Shown: piece after piece, positions 54,956-64,000 of the stretch
How positions within the stretch are numbered: the stretch's first letter is position 1
How the letters are laid out: the number at the start of each line of letters is the position of its first letter
From: Roseivivax lentus
GTDB lineage: Bacteria > Pseudomonadota > Alphaproteobacteria > Rhodobacterales > Rhodobacteraceae
DNA: 64,000 nt
Direction: 5' to 3'
NCBI RefSeq assembly: GCF_900156805.1
Contig: NZ_FTOQ01000004.1
Coordinates: 62,001-126,000 of the forward strand
Program-made: the position numbers and the translations under genes
Notes under the pieces: generated by a model
The model's input: the letters and a program-made list of their open reading frames with translations, nothing else
Told to the model about the DNA's origin: nothing
The model's database searches: none

Positions 54956-55705
54956 TCAGCCGACGCCCACCGCGCGGCGGATATCGGGATCGCGCAGCGA
55001 CACTTCCGCGCCGAGATAGGCATCCGCCTCCGGCCCGCACATCCACAAAAGCGCCTCGGCCACCCATTCGGGCGGGATGTGGTCGGACCAGTCGAGCTGG
55101 CTCACCGGATTGATCCCCGAGGCCTTGATCTCGCGCTGCATCTCGGTGGCCACGGTGCCGGGGGACAGCGACAGCGCGCGCAGACCGGCATCGCGGTTTT
55201 CCTTGTCGGCCATGCGGGTGAGCATCAGCGCCCCGGCCTTCGAGGCGCAATAGGCCGACCAGGCCTCGACCGGGCCATGCGCGGCACCCGATCCGATGGT
55301 CAGGATGGTGCCCGCGCCCTGCTCCCGCATCACCGGCAGCGCGGCGCGCATGCCGTGAAAGACGCCCTTGAGGTTCACGTCGATGACGCTGCCCCAGCCG
55401 TCCGGATCGACCTCGGACATATGCGCGATGGGCTCGATCACGCCGGCATTGTTGACGAGGATATCGAGACTGCCGAAGGTCTCCACGGTCTTCTCCACTG
55501 CCTGCGCCATTTCCCAGTAGCGCGAGATATCGCAGGGGATGGCGATGGCATCGGCGCCGATCTCTCCGGCGAGTTCGGCGATGCGGTCGGCGCCGCGCGC
55601 GATCAGCACGACCCGCGCGCCGGCCTCGGCGAAGCGGCGCCCTGCGGCCTCGCCGATCCCGCGGCTCGCCCCGGTGATGAGCGCCGTCTTTCCGGTCAAA
55701 TCCAT
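54956..55705 (-). CDS. Short-chain dehydrogenase/reductase (SDR)
   Basis: 249 residues from ATG 55705, which has AGGAGG 10 bases upstream. Classical SDR motifs: TGASRGIG (about 10-17), NNAG (about 86-89) and catalytic YCASK (about 154-158) with an upstream Ser. It uses NAD(P)(H) on an unknown alcohol or ketone. A single gene divergent from the DUF2125 gene; its 3' end meets the hairpin array one base after the stop. Confidence 0.92.
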   Translation of the reverse strand: MDLTGKTALITGASRGIGEAAGRRFAEAGARVVLIARGADRIAELAGEIGADAIAIPCDISRYWEMAQAVEKTVETFGSLDILVNNAGVIEPIAHMSEVDPDGWGSVIDVNLKGVFHGMRAALPVMREQGAGTILTIGSGAAHGPVEAWSAYCASKAGALMLTRMADKENRDAGLRALSLSPGTVATEMQREIKASGINPVSQLDWSDHIPPEWVAEALLWMCGPEADAYLGAEVSLRDPDIRRAVGVG

Positions 55706-55876
55706 GGCTTTCACTCCTCCTGCCGGGTTGCGCAATCTGGGTAGCGGGCCGGACCCCTCCGGTCCAGCCCCAGTCGAGACCCCGCCCGACCGCGTCCGGT
55801 CCACCCCTTGACCCCGGATCGGACAGGACGGAAGCTGACCGCAGTTTGATTTGTCCATCCGCGGGAAGGAACCCCC

Positions 55877-57400
55877 ATGTCACATCCCATTCGCACGCTT
55901 CTGGCGGCCCCCGCTTTCGCGGCAGGCGCGCTCGTCCCGCTCGGGGCCGCCGCCGATGTCACGCCGGAAGCGGTGTGGGAGGGCCTGCGCGCGTATCTGG
56001 AAACCTCGGGCTACACCGTGGAGGCCGACCGCGCCGACAGCGGCGGCGACGTGATCGTCGAGGGGCTGACCGCGACCATCGAGATGCCCGAGGAGCAGAC
56101 CCGGCTGGTCTTCGAGGCGGACCGCGTCACCTTCGAGGACCAGGGCGACGGCACGGTGCTGATCCTGTTTCCCGAAAGCATGCCGATCACCATCACCACG
56201 GATGCCAACGATCAGCCCGAGACGGTGGTGGCGCTCGATTACACCCATACCGGCCTGACCATCCTCGCCTCGGGCAGCGACGACGACCAGCGCTACGCGC
56301 TGTCCGCCGAGACGCTCGGCATCGCGCTCGACGAGATCGTCGTGGATGGCGACCCGATACCGCCCGAGATGGGCAGCGGACGCTTCAGCATCGCGCAGAT
56401 GACCGGCGAGATGCAGATGACCTACGGCGACCTGATGCGGCTCACGCAGCGGATGCAGGCCGAAAGCCTGTCCTACGAGGTCAGCTTCACCGATCCCGAC
56501 AGCGGCGATACCGGCAGCCTCACGGGCGCGATGACCGATGTGGTGCTCGATGGCGGCGGCGACATCCCGCAGATGAGCGGCCAGATGACCGGCGACGCGA
56601 TGATCGCGGCCGGGCTCGACGTGGAGGGCAGCTTCTCCTACGCCACGGGCCAGTCGAATTTCAGCGGCACCTCCGACGGCGCGCCGGTCGAGGGCAGCAC
56701 CTCCTCGAGCGACGGCAGCTTCAGCGTGTCCATGTCCGAAGACGGGCTGAGCTACGGCATCGGTGCCGACAATATCGACATGTCGGTCACGGTGCCCGAC
56801 CTGCCCTTCCCGGTCACCGCGGCGATCGACGCGCTGAAGATGGGCTTCGACGTGCCGGTCACCGCCTCGGAGGACCCGCAGGACTTCCAGATGCTGATCG
56901 AGCTGAGCGGTCTCGAAGTGGCCGACATGATCTGGATGATGTTCGATCCGACCGAGATCCTGCCGCGCGATCCCGCCTCGCTGCTTATCGACGTGGCCGG
57001 CGAGGTCACCACCTTCCTGTCGATCCTCGACCCCGAGGCGATGGAGGATCTCGACGGCCCGCCGGGCGCGCTGAACGCGGTGACGATCAACGCGGTGCGG
57101 CTCGAGGCCGCGGGCGCCGAACTCACCGCCGAGGGCGCCTTCACCTTCGACAACAGCGACCTCGAGACCTTCGACGGCATGCCCGCCCCCGAGGGCGAGG
57201 CGATGATGTCGCTGCGGGGCGCCAATGCGCTGATCGACAAGCTGATCGAGATGGGCATCCTGACGAACGAGGACGCGATGGGCGCGCGGATGATGATCTC
57301 CATGTTCTCGGTCCCGGGCGACGGGCCGGACACGCTGTCCTCGACGGTGACGATCACCGAGGACGGGCAGGTCCTGGCCAACGGACAGCGGCTGCGCTGA
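55877..57400 (+). CDS. DUF2125-like secreted protein
   Basis: 507 residues with a signal peptide (about 1-26, ALVPLGAAA then DVTPEAVW). The remainder is acidic, beta-rich and repetitive in a lipoprotein-transport or AsmA-like manner, with many Asp/Gly/Met residues. It resembles the alphaproteobacterial DUF2125 family, predicted to be periplasmic. Function is unknown. Serine-rich GSTSSSDGSFSVSMS near 273-287 is a flexible segment. An intrinsic terminator follows. Confidence 0.75.
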   Translation: MSHPIRTLLAAPAFAAGALVPLGAAADVTPEAVWEGLRAYLETSGYTVEADRADSGGDVIVEGLTATIEMPEEQTRLVFEADRVTFEDQGDGTVLILFPESMPITITTDANDQPETVVALDYTHTGLTILASGSDDDQRYALSAETLGIALDEIVVDGDPIPPEMGSGRFSIAQMTGEMQMTYGDLMRLTQRMQAESLSYEVSFTDPDSGDTGSLTGAMTDVVLDGGGDIPQMSGQMTGDAMIAAGLDVEGSFSYATGQSNFSGTSDGAPVEGSTSSSDGSFSVSMSEDGLSYGIGADNIDMSVTVPDLPFPVTAAIDALKMGFDVPVTASEDPQDFQMLIELSGLEVADMIWMMFDPTEILPRDPASLLIDVAGEVTTFLSILDPEAMEDLDGPPGALNAVTINAVRLEAAGAELTAEGAFTFDNSDLETFDGMPAPEGEAMMSLRGANALIDKLIEMGILTNEDAMGARMMISMFSVPGDGPDTLSSTVTITEDGQVLANGQRLR

Positions 57401-57430
57401 GGATCGGGCGGCAACAGCTTCGAGACAGGA

Positions 57431-57457
57431 GGCCCCGGAGATGATCCGGGGCCTTTT
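57431..57457 (+). terminator. Intrinsic terminator after the DUF2125-like gene
   Basis: A perfect 9-bp stem (57431-57439 with 57445-57453), 5-base loop and TTTT, 30 bases after the stop. Confidence 0.9.
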
Positions 57458-57593
57458 CTTCGGCGGCCGACACCCGACATCGCCTTTCCGGCCGCCGTCG
57501 TCAGAGTGCCGGCGAATCCAACTCTGGAACTGGCCGCTGCCGCGCGCCAAGACACATATCCGCAGCCCCGCCACGCCGACCCGTGTCAGCGCC

Positions 57594-58058
57594 CTACAAC
57601 CGCCGTTCGAAGAAGACGTCCGGATAAGGGTCATCGTTGAAGCGCCGGATCTCGGTCCAGCCGAACCCGCGGTACATCGCCACGGCCTCCGGCAGGCTGC
57701 TGTTCGTATCGAGGCGCAGATGCAGCATGCCGAGGTGCCGTCCCTCCTCCTCGATCGCGGCCATGAGCCGTCGGGCGATGCCCTGCCCGCGCCGTTCGGG
57801 CGCGACCCAGACGCGCTTCACCTCGCCCCAGGCCCCGTGCCCTTTCAGCCCGGCGCAGGCCACCGGGCGTCCGTCGCACAGCGCCAACAGGAAGGCGCCG
57901 CGCGGCGGGCGCAGGCTGGCGGCCTCGGGATCGGCGGACAGGGACACGTCGAAGCCTTGCGGGAAACGCGCGTCAAGCTCGCCGTAATATTCGCGCAGGC
58001 AGGCAATCGCCCCGGCATCGCGCGGATCGACGCGGGTGATGGACAGGGCGTCGATCAT
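57594..58058 (-). CDS. GNAT-family N-acetyltransferase (small)
   Basis: 154 residues. The acetyl-CoA loop VKRVWVAPERRGQGIARRLM (about 79-98) is canonical R/QxxGxG/A, and the C-terminal AVAMYRGFGWTEI follows. The substrate is unknown. It is a single gene; 170 bases of non-coding sequence separate it from the topoisomerase gene downstream on the same strand. Confidence 0.88.
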   Translation of the reverse strand: MIDALSITRVDPRDAGAIACLREYYGELDARFPQGFDVSLSADPEAASLRPPRGAFLLALCDGRPVACAGLKGHGAWGEVKRVWVAPERRGQGIARRLMAAIEEEGRHLGMLHLRLDTNSSLPEAVAMYRGFGWTEIRRFNDDPYPDVFFERRL

Positions 58059-58228
58059 CGGGCCTGCCGCGGGATGCGCGTGCGGGCCGCGCGATCCCGG
58101 TCAACCTGTTCAGGGATCCGCGCGAGGCATGGACGGGAGACGGTGCGGGAGTGGATCATGCGGGCTCGTTCGGGTGGCTGATGAATGGCGCGGCACCATA
58201 GACGAGCCGCGGGCGATGAAAAGCCGCC

Positions 58229-59215
58229 CTATTCCGACAAGAGCGCCAGAAGCCCCGCTTCCGCCTGCCGGAGCCCGCGCGTCTCGGGCGCGGTCTCCAG
58301 ATAGCGGCGGCGGGTCTCGAAGGGCGTCTCCGACAGCGCGATCACCCACGGATGCACGTAGCTCGTGCGGCAGATGGCGGGGGTGTTGTGCAGCCGCTCC
58401 GCCGCGGCCTCCGTCATCGCCTTGATGGAAAGCGTCTCGTTGCGCGTCGCCACGTCGAAGGCCGCCACGGTGCCGTTCCAGGTGCGGAAGGTCTTGGCGC
58501 TGATCGCCTCTTGCCCGGTCCAGTCCGCAAGCCGCTGGTTGATCGTGTCCGAGCCCACCGCGCGGGACGTGCCGTCGGAATCCTCCCACGACACGAGCGT
58601 GGGCCCGCCCAGATCGTCGAGCCGTTCGAGCACCCGGTTCAGCGTCCGGTCGCGCAGCCGCTTGCGCACCTGATCGCCGCCCTTGGCGCGGTAATCGAGC
58701 TGCACCTCGCCGCCGTCGAGCTGCAGATGCCGAGGGCGCAGCGTCGTCGCGCCGAAGGTCTGGTTGCGCCGCGCGTAATCGGGATTGCCGACACGCAGAT
58801 TGGCCCGGTCCAGAAGGGCGAGGATCGCCGCGATTGCAAAGTCGTGATCGCCCGCCGTGCCGTCCCGCAGGTCGCGCCGGATACGCCGGCGCAGCGCGGG
58901 CAGCGCCTCGCCGAACGTGGCCAGATGGTCGAATTTCTTGCGCGCCCGGAAGGCGGTCCAGTCCTCGTGGTAGCGGTATTGCTTGCGCGCCCGGTCGTCG
59001 CGGCCCGTCGCCTGCAGGTGGCCCCGCGGATCGGGGCACATCCAGACATCGCTGTAGGCCGGCGGCACCGCCAGCGCATTGAGCCGCTTGCGTTCGTCCT
59101 TGGCGTCGATCCCGGTGCCGTCGGGCGCGAAATAGCGCCAGCCCCGCCCCTGCCGGCGCCGGGTGATGCCCGGACGGCTGTCGGGGAAATAGGTGAGCGT
59201 GGGAAGATCCTGCAT
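58229..59215 (-). CDS. DNA topoisomerase IB (poxvirus type)
   Basis: 328 residues. Catalytic Tyr at 286 in CRTSYVHPWV; Arg/Lys catalytic context in RVGNPDYARRNQTFGATTL and SAKTFRTWNGT. Bacterial type IB enzymes relax supercoils through a 3'-phosphotyrosine link. Patchily distributed in bacteria. Length is normal. It is divergent from amn, with about 105 bases between. Confidence 0.93.
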   Translation of the reverse strand: MQDLPTLTYFPDSRPGITRRRQGRGWRYFAPDGTGIDAKDERKRLNALAVPPAYSDVWMCPDPRGHLQATGRDDRARKQYRYHEDWTAFRARKKFDHLATFGEALPALRRRIRRDLRDGTAGDHDFAIAAILALLDRANLRVGNPDYARRNQTFGATTLRPRHLQLDGGEVQLDYRAKGGDQVRKRLRDRTLNRVLERLDDLGGPTLVSWEDSDGTSRAVGSDTINQRLADWTGQEAISAKTFRTWNGTVAAFDVATRNETLSIKAMTEAAAERLHNTPAICRTSYVHPWVIALSETPFETRRRYLETAPETRGLRQAEAGLLALLSE

Positions 59216-59322
59216 GGGCGGAAAACGCCGCCCGCGCGACTGCGGTTCCCGCCGGGCCGCGCGGCTTATTGATCCTGCCCGGGCAAGCTGTCACGGTGCG
59301 CAAAACAGGACGAGAGGCTTCG

Positions 59323-60807
59323 ATGCAGGATTACATGGGCGGTGTGGAACTGGTCACCCCCGACGCGCCGGAGCCTGCCTTTTTCGACACCCCCGAAGCG
59401 GCGGTGGACCGGCTTTGCGCGCTCTACGATGCGGCAACGACGTTTCTCTGCGAGCGGTTCCAATCGGCGATCGAGACCGGCCATCCGGGCGTGCGCTTCC
59501 GTGCCTTCTATCCCGAGGTGCGGATCGCCACGACGAGTTTCGCCAAGGTCGACAGCCGTCTCGCCTTCGGCCACGTGGCCGCGCCGGGCGTGCATGCGAC
59601 CTCGATCACCCGGCCCGATCTCTTCCGCGCCTATCTCGAGCAGCAGATCGGCCTGCTGATCGACAATCACGGCGTGCCGGTGCAGATCGGCCTGTCGGAC
59701 ACGCCGATGCCGGTGCATTTCGCCGTGGCCAACCGCGCGGGCGTGACCGTGCCGCAGGAAGGGGCCGCGGATTTCATCCTGCGCGACGTCTTCGACGTGC
59801 CCGACCTCAGCACGACCAACGACGATATCGTCAACGGGCTGGTCAAGCCCCGGCCCGACGGCACCGAGCCGCTTGCCCCCTTCACGGCGCAGCGCGTGGA
59901 TTACTCGCTGGCGCGGCTCGCGCATTACACCGCGACCGATCCCGCGCATTTCCAGAACCACGTGCTCTTCACCAACTACCAGTTCTACGTGACCGAGTTC
60001 GAGGCCTATGCCCGCGCCGCACTCGCCGATCCCGACAGCGGCTATACGAGCTTCGTGGCGACGGGCGATGCCGAGATCACCTCTGCGGATGCGCCGCTGC
60101 CCTCCAGCCCCAAGATGCCGCAGATGCCGACCTATCATCTGAAGCGCGCCAACGGGTCGGGCATCACGCTGGTCAATATCGGCGTCGGCCCCTCCAACGC
60201 GAAGACCGCGACGGACCATATCGCGGTGCTGCGCCCGCATGCCTGGATCATGGTCGGCCATTGCGCCGGGCTTCGGAACTCGCAATCCTTGGGCGATTTC
60301 GTGCTGGCCCATGCCTATCTGCGCGAGGACCGGGTGCTCGATCACGATCTGCCGGTCTGGGTGCCGATCCCCGCGCTGGCCGAAATCCAGACCTCGCTCG
60401 AAGAGGCGGTGGCGGTCGAGACCGAGCTTCAGGGCTACGACCTCAAGCGCGTGATGCGCACCGGCACGGTGGCCAGCGTCGACAATCGCAACTGGGAACT
60501 GCGCGAAACCCACGGGCCCGTGCAGCGCCTGTCGCAATCGCGGGCCATCGCGCTCGACATGGAAAGCGCCACGATCGCCGCCAACGGCTTCCGGTTCCGG
60601 GTGCCCTACGGCACGCTTCTGTGCGTGTCGGACAAGCCGTTGCACGGCGAATTGAAGCTGCCCGGCATGGCCTCGGACTTCTACAAGACGCAGGTTACGC
60701 GCCATCTGAGGATCGGAATCCGCGCCATGGAAGTCCTGCGCGAAATGCCGCTATCGCGGATTCACAGCCGAAAACTGCGTAGTTTCGACGAAACAGCCTT
60801 TCTTTGA
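59323..60807 (+). CDS. amn: AMP nucleosidase
   Basis: 494 residues from ATG 59323 with GAGAGG upstream. Domain order is typical: an N-terminal regulatory domain (about 1-180) and a C-terminal phosphorylase-like catalytic domain with NIGVGPSNAKTATDHIAVL and ALDMESATIAANGFRFR (the nucleoside-binding ME pair). It splits AMP to adenine and ribose-5-phosphate, adjusting adenylate pools. The stop is followed by the HU promoter region. Confidence 0.94.
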   Translation: MQDYMGGVELVTPDAPEPAFFDTPEAAVDRLCALYDAATTFLCERFQSAIETGHPGVRFRAFYPEVRIATTSFAKVDSRLAFGHVAAPGVHATSITRPDLFRAYLEQQIGLLIDNHGVPVQIGLSDTPMPVHFAVANRAGVTVPQEGAADFILRDVFDVPDLSTTNDDIVNGLVKPRPDGTEPLAPFTAQRVDYSLARLAHYTATDPAHFQNHVLFTNYQFYVTEFEAYARAALADPDSGYTSFVATGDAEITSADAPLPSSPKMPQMPTYHLKRANGSGITLVNIGVGPSNAKTATDHIAVLRPHAWIMVGHCAGLRNSQSLGDFVLAHAYLREDRVLDHDLPVWVPIPALAEIQTSLEEAVAVETELQGYDLKRVMRTGTVASVDNRNWELRETHGPVQRLSQSRAIALDMESATIAANGFRFRVPYGTLLCVSDKPLHGELKLPGMASDFYKTQVTRHLRIGIRAMEVLREMPLSRIHSRKLRSFDETAFL

Positions 60808-60862
60808 AGGCACGGCACACGTAAAAAGTGCTTGTTTTCCGGATAAACCGGAACGCTAATCG

Positions 60863-60892
60863 TTGTGTTTAAACGCAAGATGCGGTTCTAAT
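60863..60892 (+). promoter_or_regulatory. Candidate promoter of the HU gene
   Basis: TTGTGT (60863-60868) and TCTAAT (60887-60892) are separated by 18 bases, 42 bases before the start codon; AAAGGAG precedes the ATG. Confidence 0.5.
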
Positions 60893-60933
60893 GGCGCCCA
60901 AGGCCCCAATGGGGAGAGGCAAAGGAGACAAAA

Positions 60934-61221
60934 ATGGCAAAGCCGATGACCAAGACCCAGCTCGTCGCCGCACTCGCGGAAGAGATGGACAGCGACAAGA
61001 AATCCGCAGGCGAGGCGCTCGACGCCATCACCAGCATCATCACCCGCGAAGTTGCCGCCGGCGGCGCAGTGACCCTGCCCGGCGTCGGCAAGATCTACTG
61101 CCGCGAGCGCCCCGAGCGCATGGTCCGCAACCCCGCGACCGGCGAGCAGTTCAAGAAAGAGGCCGACAAACAGGTCAAGATGACCATCGCCAAGGCCCTG
61201 AAGGACAGCGTCAACGGCTGA
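60934..61221 (+). CDS. HU-family DNA-binding protein
   Basis: 95 residues. HU fold: MTKTQLVAALAEEMDSDKKS at the start, GVGKIYCRERPERMVRNPATGE (in pieces, the beta-arm with RNPATGE) near 51-72, and a Lys-rich end. It has the Pro/Arg-containing DNA-bending arm in place. Nucleoid-associated, probably abundant. It is transcribed alone, with an intrinsic terminator downstream. Confidence 0.94.
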   Translation: MAKPMTKTQLVAALAEEMDSDKKSAGEALDAITSIITREVAAGGAVTLPGVGKIYCRERPERMVRNPATGEQFKKEADKQVKMTIAKALKDSVNG

Positions 61222-61247
61222 TCCGCTTCCGCGTGACGCGATTTGAG

Positions 61248-61275
61248 GGACCGTGCCGAGAGGCGCGGTCCTTTT
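61248..61275 (+). terminator. Intrinsic terminator of the HU gene
   Basis: A 10-bp stem with one T-G wobble (61248-61257 with 61262-61271), GAGA loop and TTTT, 26 bases after the stop. Confidence 0.9.
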
Positions 61276-61676
61276 CCTTTCGGGGACCGGGAATGCGGGG
61301 TTCCTGCGGACCGCACCCTTCGCCGGCACCGGGCGCGTCCTGGTGCAACCGGCCAAGGACATCGCGCGTCGACGCCTGCCCGCGCAGTACCACAAGCGCC
61401 GCAGGTAGACGCCTGCCCGCGGGGTGGCGCCACAACGGTCGAGCGGTTGTTCTTGATCTCCGGGTATCGCCGCGCAGAAGGAGCGACGCGCCGGCGTTTC
61501 GAGCGCGCCAGCCCGCCCGAGCGAGCAGGCGCTTGGCGCGGCGGCAGCACGCGGCCTCGATCCCGCGCTCGGGGACCACGCGCCCCGCAGGCGCTCCAAG
61601 AGTCGTCCTCGGCCGCGACCCCGGGGACCTAAAGCCAATCGGACGACCGCGCGACCGCCCTGCCCGCCCTTTTCCC
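61276..61676. other. Gap with no supported gene; contains a 14-bp direct repeat
   Basis: About 400 bases of very GC-rich sequence between HU and the rimP leader. GACGCCTGCCCGCG occurs twice (61371-61384 and 61408-61421). Frames on both strands are Arg/Pro/Ala-rich without signals. I looked for tRNA T-loops, SRP RNA and tmRNA signatures and saw none. Confidence 0.45.
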
Positions 61677-61705
61677 TTGCAGACTCGGGGCGGCATACGT
61701 ATATG
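61677..61705 (+). promoter_or_regulatory. Candidate promoter of the rimP-nusA leader
   Basis: TTGCAG (61677-61682) and TATATG (61700-61705) with a 17-base spacer. The -10 overlaps a small hairpin GGCATA/TATGCC. Transcription would start near 61712. Confidence 0.5.
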
Positions 61706-61760
61706 CCTCTCAACAGCGGCGCGCTGGGGTCCAAACCCGACGCTCCACCGGACTTCATTG

Positions 61761-61783
61761 ACGGGCCGCGCGCCCGTTTTTTT
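61761..61783 (+). terminator. Intrinsic terminator in the rimP-nusA leader
   Basis: A 6-bp stem (61761-61766 with 61772-61777), 5-base loop and a run of seven T lies about 50 bases after the predicted start site and 43 bases before rimP. It would give a roughly 70-base RNA or attenuate the operon. Confidence 0.75.
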
Positions 61784-61825
61784 GCGTCCGGTTCCCAAGC
61801 CCACGCCCGACCCGCACAGGACATC

Positions 61826-62395
61826 ATGACCGACCTGATCGCCAAGACCGCCATGGACAAGCGCATCGCCGAGATCGCCACACCCGTGATCGAGGATATG
61901 GGCTTCGAGCTGGTGCGCGTGCGCCTGCAGGGCGGCAAGACGCCGCTCTTGCAGATCATGGCCGAGCGCCCCGAGGGCGGCATCGAGGTCGATGAATGCG
62001 CCCAGATCTCGACCGCGCTGTCCGCGACGCTCGATGTCGAGGATCCGATCCTTGATGCCTACACGCTCGAGGTCTCGTCGCCGGGGATCGACCGGCCGCT
62101 GACCCGGCTGAAGGATTTCGAGACCTTCGAAGGCTACGAGGCCAAGCTCGAGACGCATGATCTGATCGACGGGCAGAAGCGCTTCAAGGGCGTGCTCGCG
62201 GGCGTCGAGGAGGACGAGGTGCTGGTGAATATCGAGGCGGGCACCGTCGGGCTGAAATTCGACTGGCTCGCCGATGCCAAGCTCGTGCTGACCGACGAGC
62301 TCATTCGCGAGATGCTGAAGGCCCGCAAGGCGCAGGCCATCGACGAAAGCAAGTACGACGAAATCGAGGCCGAGGACGGCCAAACCGAGGAGTAA
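61826..62395 (+). CDS. rimP: Ribosome maturation factor RimP
   Basis: 189 residues from ATG 61826; the frame is open further upstream but that would run through the leader terminator. RimP motifs: [20 protein letters not shown] near 20-39, [20 protein letters not shown] near 53-72, and [15 protein letters not shown] near 79-93. It is needed for 30S subunit maturation. The six-base gap to nusA gives the common rimP-nusA arrangement. Confidence 0.95.
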   Translation: MTDLIAKTAMDKRIAEIATPVIEDMGFELVRVRLQGGKTPLLQIMAERPEGGIEVDECAQISTALSATLDVEDPILDAYTLEVSSPGIDRPLTRLKDFETFEGYEAKLETHDLIDGQKRFKGVLAGVEEDEVLVNIEAGTVGLKFDWLADAKLVLTDELIREMLKARKAQAIDESKYDEIEAEDGQTEE

Positions 62396-62401
62396 GAGAC
62401 G

Positions 62402-64000
62402 ATGGCCATCACATCCGCCAACCAGCTGGAGCTTCTGCAGACCGCAGAGGCCGTCGCGCGGGAAAAGATGATCGACCCCGGCCTCGTAGTCGAGGCGATG
62501 GAGGAAAGCCTCGCCCGGGCCGCGAAGTCCCGCTACGGCGCCGAGATGGACATCCGGGTGAAGATCGACCGCCGCACCGGCAAGGCCACCTTCACCCGCG
62601 TGCGCACCGTCGTCGAGGATGACGCCGTCGAGAATTACCAGGCCGAATTCACTGTCGAGCAGGCCAAGCAATACATGGCCGATCCGAAGGTGGGCGACAC
62701 CTACGAAGAGGAAGTCCCCCCGGTGGAGCTGGGCCGCATCGCCGCGCAATCGGCCAAGCAGGTGATCCTGCAGAAGGTCCGCGAAGCCGAGCGCGACCGC
62801 CAGTACGAAGAGTTCAAGGACCGCGCGGGCACGATCATTAACGGCATCGTCAAGCGCGAGGAATACGGAAACGTCATCGTCGATATCGGCCGTGGCGAGG
62901 GCATCCTGCGCCGCAACGAGAAGATCGGCCGCGAAAGCTACCGTCCGAACGACCGCATCCGCTGCTACATCAAGGATGTGCGCCGCGAAGTGCGCGGTCC
63001 GCAGATCTTCCTGTCGCGGACGGCACCGGAATTCATGGCCGAGCTCTTCAAGATGGAAGTGCCCGAGATCTACGACGGCATCATCGAAATCAAGGCCGTG
63101 GCCCGGGATCCCGGTTCGCGCGCGAAGATCGGTGTGATTTCCTACGACAATTCCATCGACCCCGTCGGCGCCTGCGTCGGTATGCGCGGCAGCCGCGTTC
63201 AGGCCGTCGTGAACGAGCTGCAGGGCGAGAAGATCGACATCATCCCGTGGAACGAGGACATGCCGACCTTCCTCGTCAACGCGCTGCAGCCTGCCGAAGT
63301 CTCCAAGGTGGTCCTCGACGAGGATGCCGAGCGCATCGAGGTCGTGGTCCCCGACGAGCAGCTGTCGTTGGCCATCGGCCGGCGCGGCCAGAACGTGCGT
63401 CTCGCCTCGCAGCTCACCGGGCTCGATATCGACATCCTCACCGAGGAAGAGGAATCGGCGCGCCGCCAGAAGGAATTCGAGGAGCGCACGCAGCTCTTCG
63501 TGGGCGCGCTCGACGTGGACGAGTTCTTCGCCCAGCTTCTGGTCTCCGAAGGCTTCACCAACCTCGAAGAGGTGGCTTACGTGGAGCTTGACGAGCTCAC
63601 GGTGATCGACGGCGTCGACGAGGAGACCGCCGAGGAACTGCAGGCGCGCGCCCGCGACGTGCTCGAGGCGCAGGCCGCCGAGGCGCTGGAACGCGCCCGC
63701 GCCCTCGGTGCCGAGGACAGCCTCATTGAATTCGAGGGCCTCACACCCCAGATGGTTGAGGCGCTGGCAAAGGACGACGTGAAGACGCTCGAGGACTTCG
63801 CCACCTGTGCCGATTGGGAGCTGGCCGGCGGCTGGACCACGATCGACGGCCAGCGCGTCAAGGATGACGGCGTGCTCGAACCCTTCGATGTCAGCCTCGA
63901 GGAAGCGCAGACCATGGTGATGACCGCGCGCGTCCTTCTGGGCTGGGTCGATCCGACCGAGCTCGAGGCCGAGGCGGACGATACCGAGGCCGATGAGGGC
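62402..64000 (+). CDS. nusA: Transcription termination/antitermination protein NusA, 3' partial
   Basis: 533 codons are visible and the frame is open at the window end. Order: RNA-polymerase-binding N-terminal domain (about 1-130), S1 domain ([21 protein letters not shown], given here in part as [17 protein letters not shown], about 143-160), two KH domains (about 205-345; [20 protein letters not shown]), and two C-terminal acidic repeats (about 360-515). NusA modulates pausing, termination and antitermination. Only a short acidic tail should be missing. Confidence 0.96.
   Translation, partial: MAITSANQLELLQTAEAVAREKMIDPGLVVEAMEESLARAAKSRYGAEMDIRVKIDRRTGKATFTRVRTVVEDDAVENYQAEFTVEQAKQYMADPKVGDTYEEEVPPVELGRIAAQSAKQVILQKVREAERDRQYEEFKDRAGTIINGIVKREEYGNVIVDIGRGEGILRRNEKIGRESYRPNDRIRCYIKDVRREVRGPQIFLSRTAPEFMAELFKMEVPEIYDGIIEIKAVARDPGSRAKIGVISYDNSIDPVGACVGMRGSRVQAVVNELQGEKIDIIPWNEDMPTFLVNALQPAEVSKVVLDEDAERIEVVVPDEQLSLAIGRRGQNVRLASQLTGLDIDILTEEEESARRQKEFEERTQLFVGALDVDEFFAQLLVSEGFTNLEEVAYVELDELTVIDGVDEETAEELQARARDVLEAQAAEALERARALGAEDSLIEFEGLTPQMVEALAKDDVKTLEDFATCADWELAGGWTTIDGQRVKDDGVLEPFDVSLEEAQTMVMTARVLLGWVDPTELEAEADDTEADEG

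Noticed and set aside
61276-61676. A structured RNA gene (tRNA, SRP RNA, tmRNA or RNase P RNA) in the HU-rimP gap
   Set aside because: I looked for the T-loop, SRP core and tmRNA tag signatures on both strands and found none.

Overview
The window reads as chromosomal DNA of a marine-type alphaproteobacterium, most likely Rhodobacteraceae/Roseobacteraceae. The support is high-GC coding on both strands, a four-gene Bzt/Aap-type general amino-acid ABC transporter, an ATP12-family assembly chaperone, an rpmH-rnpA-yidD-ttcA-EAL-yidC-MOSC-yihA-argB gene order, a taurine:pyruvate-type aminotransferase, DUF2927 and DUF2125 proteins and a tad pilus locus. I see no prophage, insertion sequence, CRISPR array or integrase. 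Most of the window is compact, with many 4-base ATGA/GTGA start-stop overlaps.

Region by region. (1) 1-6.8 kb: a co-directional envelope-stress-like cluster with an XpaC-like fragment, a 29-residue membrane peptide, XpaC, TelA, a DUF2927 lipoprotein, an SPFH protein fused to a GYF_2 domain, a b-type cytochrome and a zinc-ribbon membrane protein. (2) 6.9-8.3 kb: a PfkB sugar kinase overlapping D-aminoacyl-tRNA deacylase. (3) 8.5-17.5 kb, minus strand: a complete type I secretion operon (HlyD, ABC, TolC-like) dedicated to a 1059-residue Bap-like adhesin with seven Ig-like repeats, with a Crp/Fnr-type regulator upstream. (4) 17.8-20.3 kb: NUDIX protein, an unknown HRPCAEC protein, then a small-ORF/bfd/bfr iron-storage operon. 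(5) 20.6-30.1 kb: a LuxR-type regulator divergent from a tad/Flp pilus operon (flp, cpaB, tadG-like, two tadE-like, cpaE, cpaF, tadB, tadC) that lacks the secretin, prepilin peptidase and tadD. (6) 30.5-34.2 kb, minus: tRNA-Arg(ACG), an orphan histidine kinase, a disulfide-oxidoreductase-like flavoprotein and a TVP38/VTT membrane protein. (7) 34.4-43.0 kb: the rpmH-to-argB housekeeping run, which also carries ttcA and an EAL-domain protein. (8) 43.2-48.2 kb, minus: a DUF7282 secreted protein and the bztABCD-type transporter. (9) 48.3-51.2 kb, minus: crcB, RluA-type pseudouridine synthase, HAD phosphatase and ATP12 chaperone, all overlapping. (10) 51.3-60.8 kb: multicopper oxidase, aminotransferase-GNAT pair, SDR, DUF2125 protein, GNAT, topoisomerase IB, AMP nucleosidase. 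(11) 60.9-64 kb: HU, then a leader with an intrinsic terminator ahead of rimP-nusA, with nusA running off the window.

Two surface-attachment machines (the type I secreted adhesin and the tad pilus) and a c-di-GMP EAL-domain protein lie within 30 kb, which suggests a sessile/planktonic switching lifestyle. That link is inference. The most unusual signals are non-coding: a symmetric array of four short hairpins with G(A/G)CGC loops between two convergent genes, a 20-bp dyad upstream of the adhesin, a 19-bp AT-rich dyad upstream of the iron-storage operon, and the rimP-nusA leader terminator.
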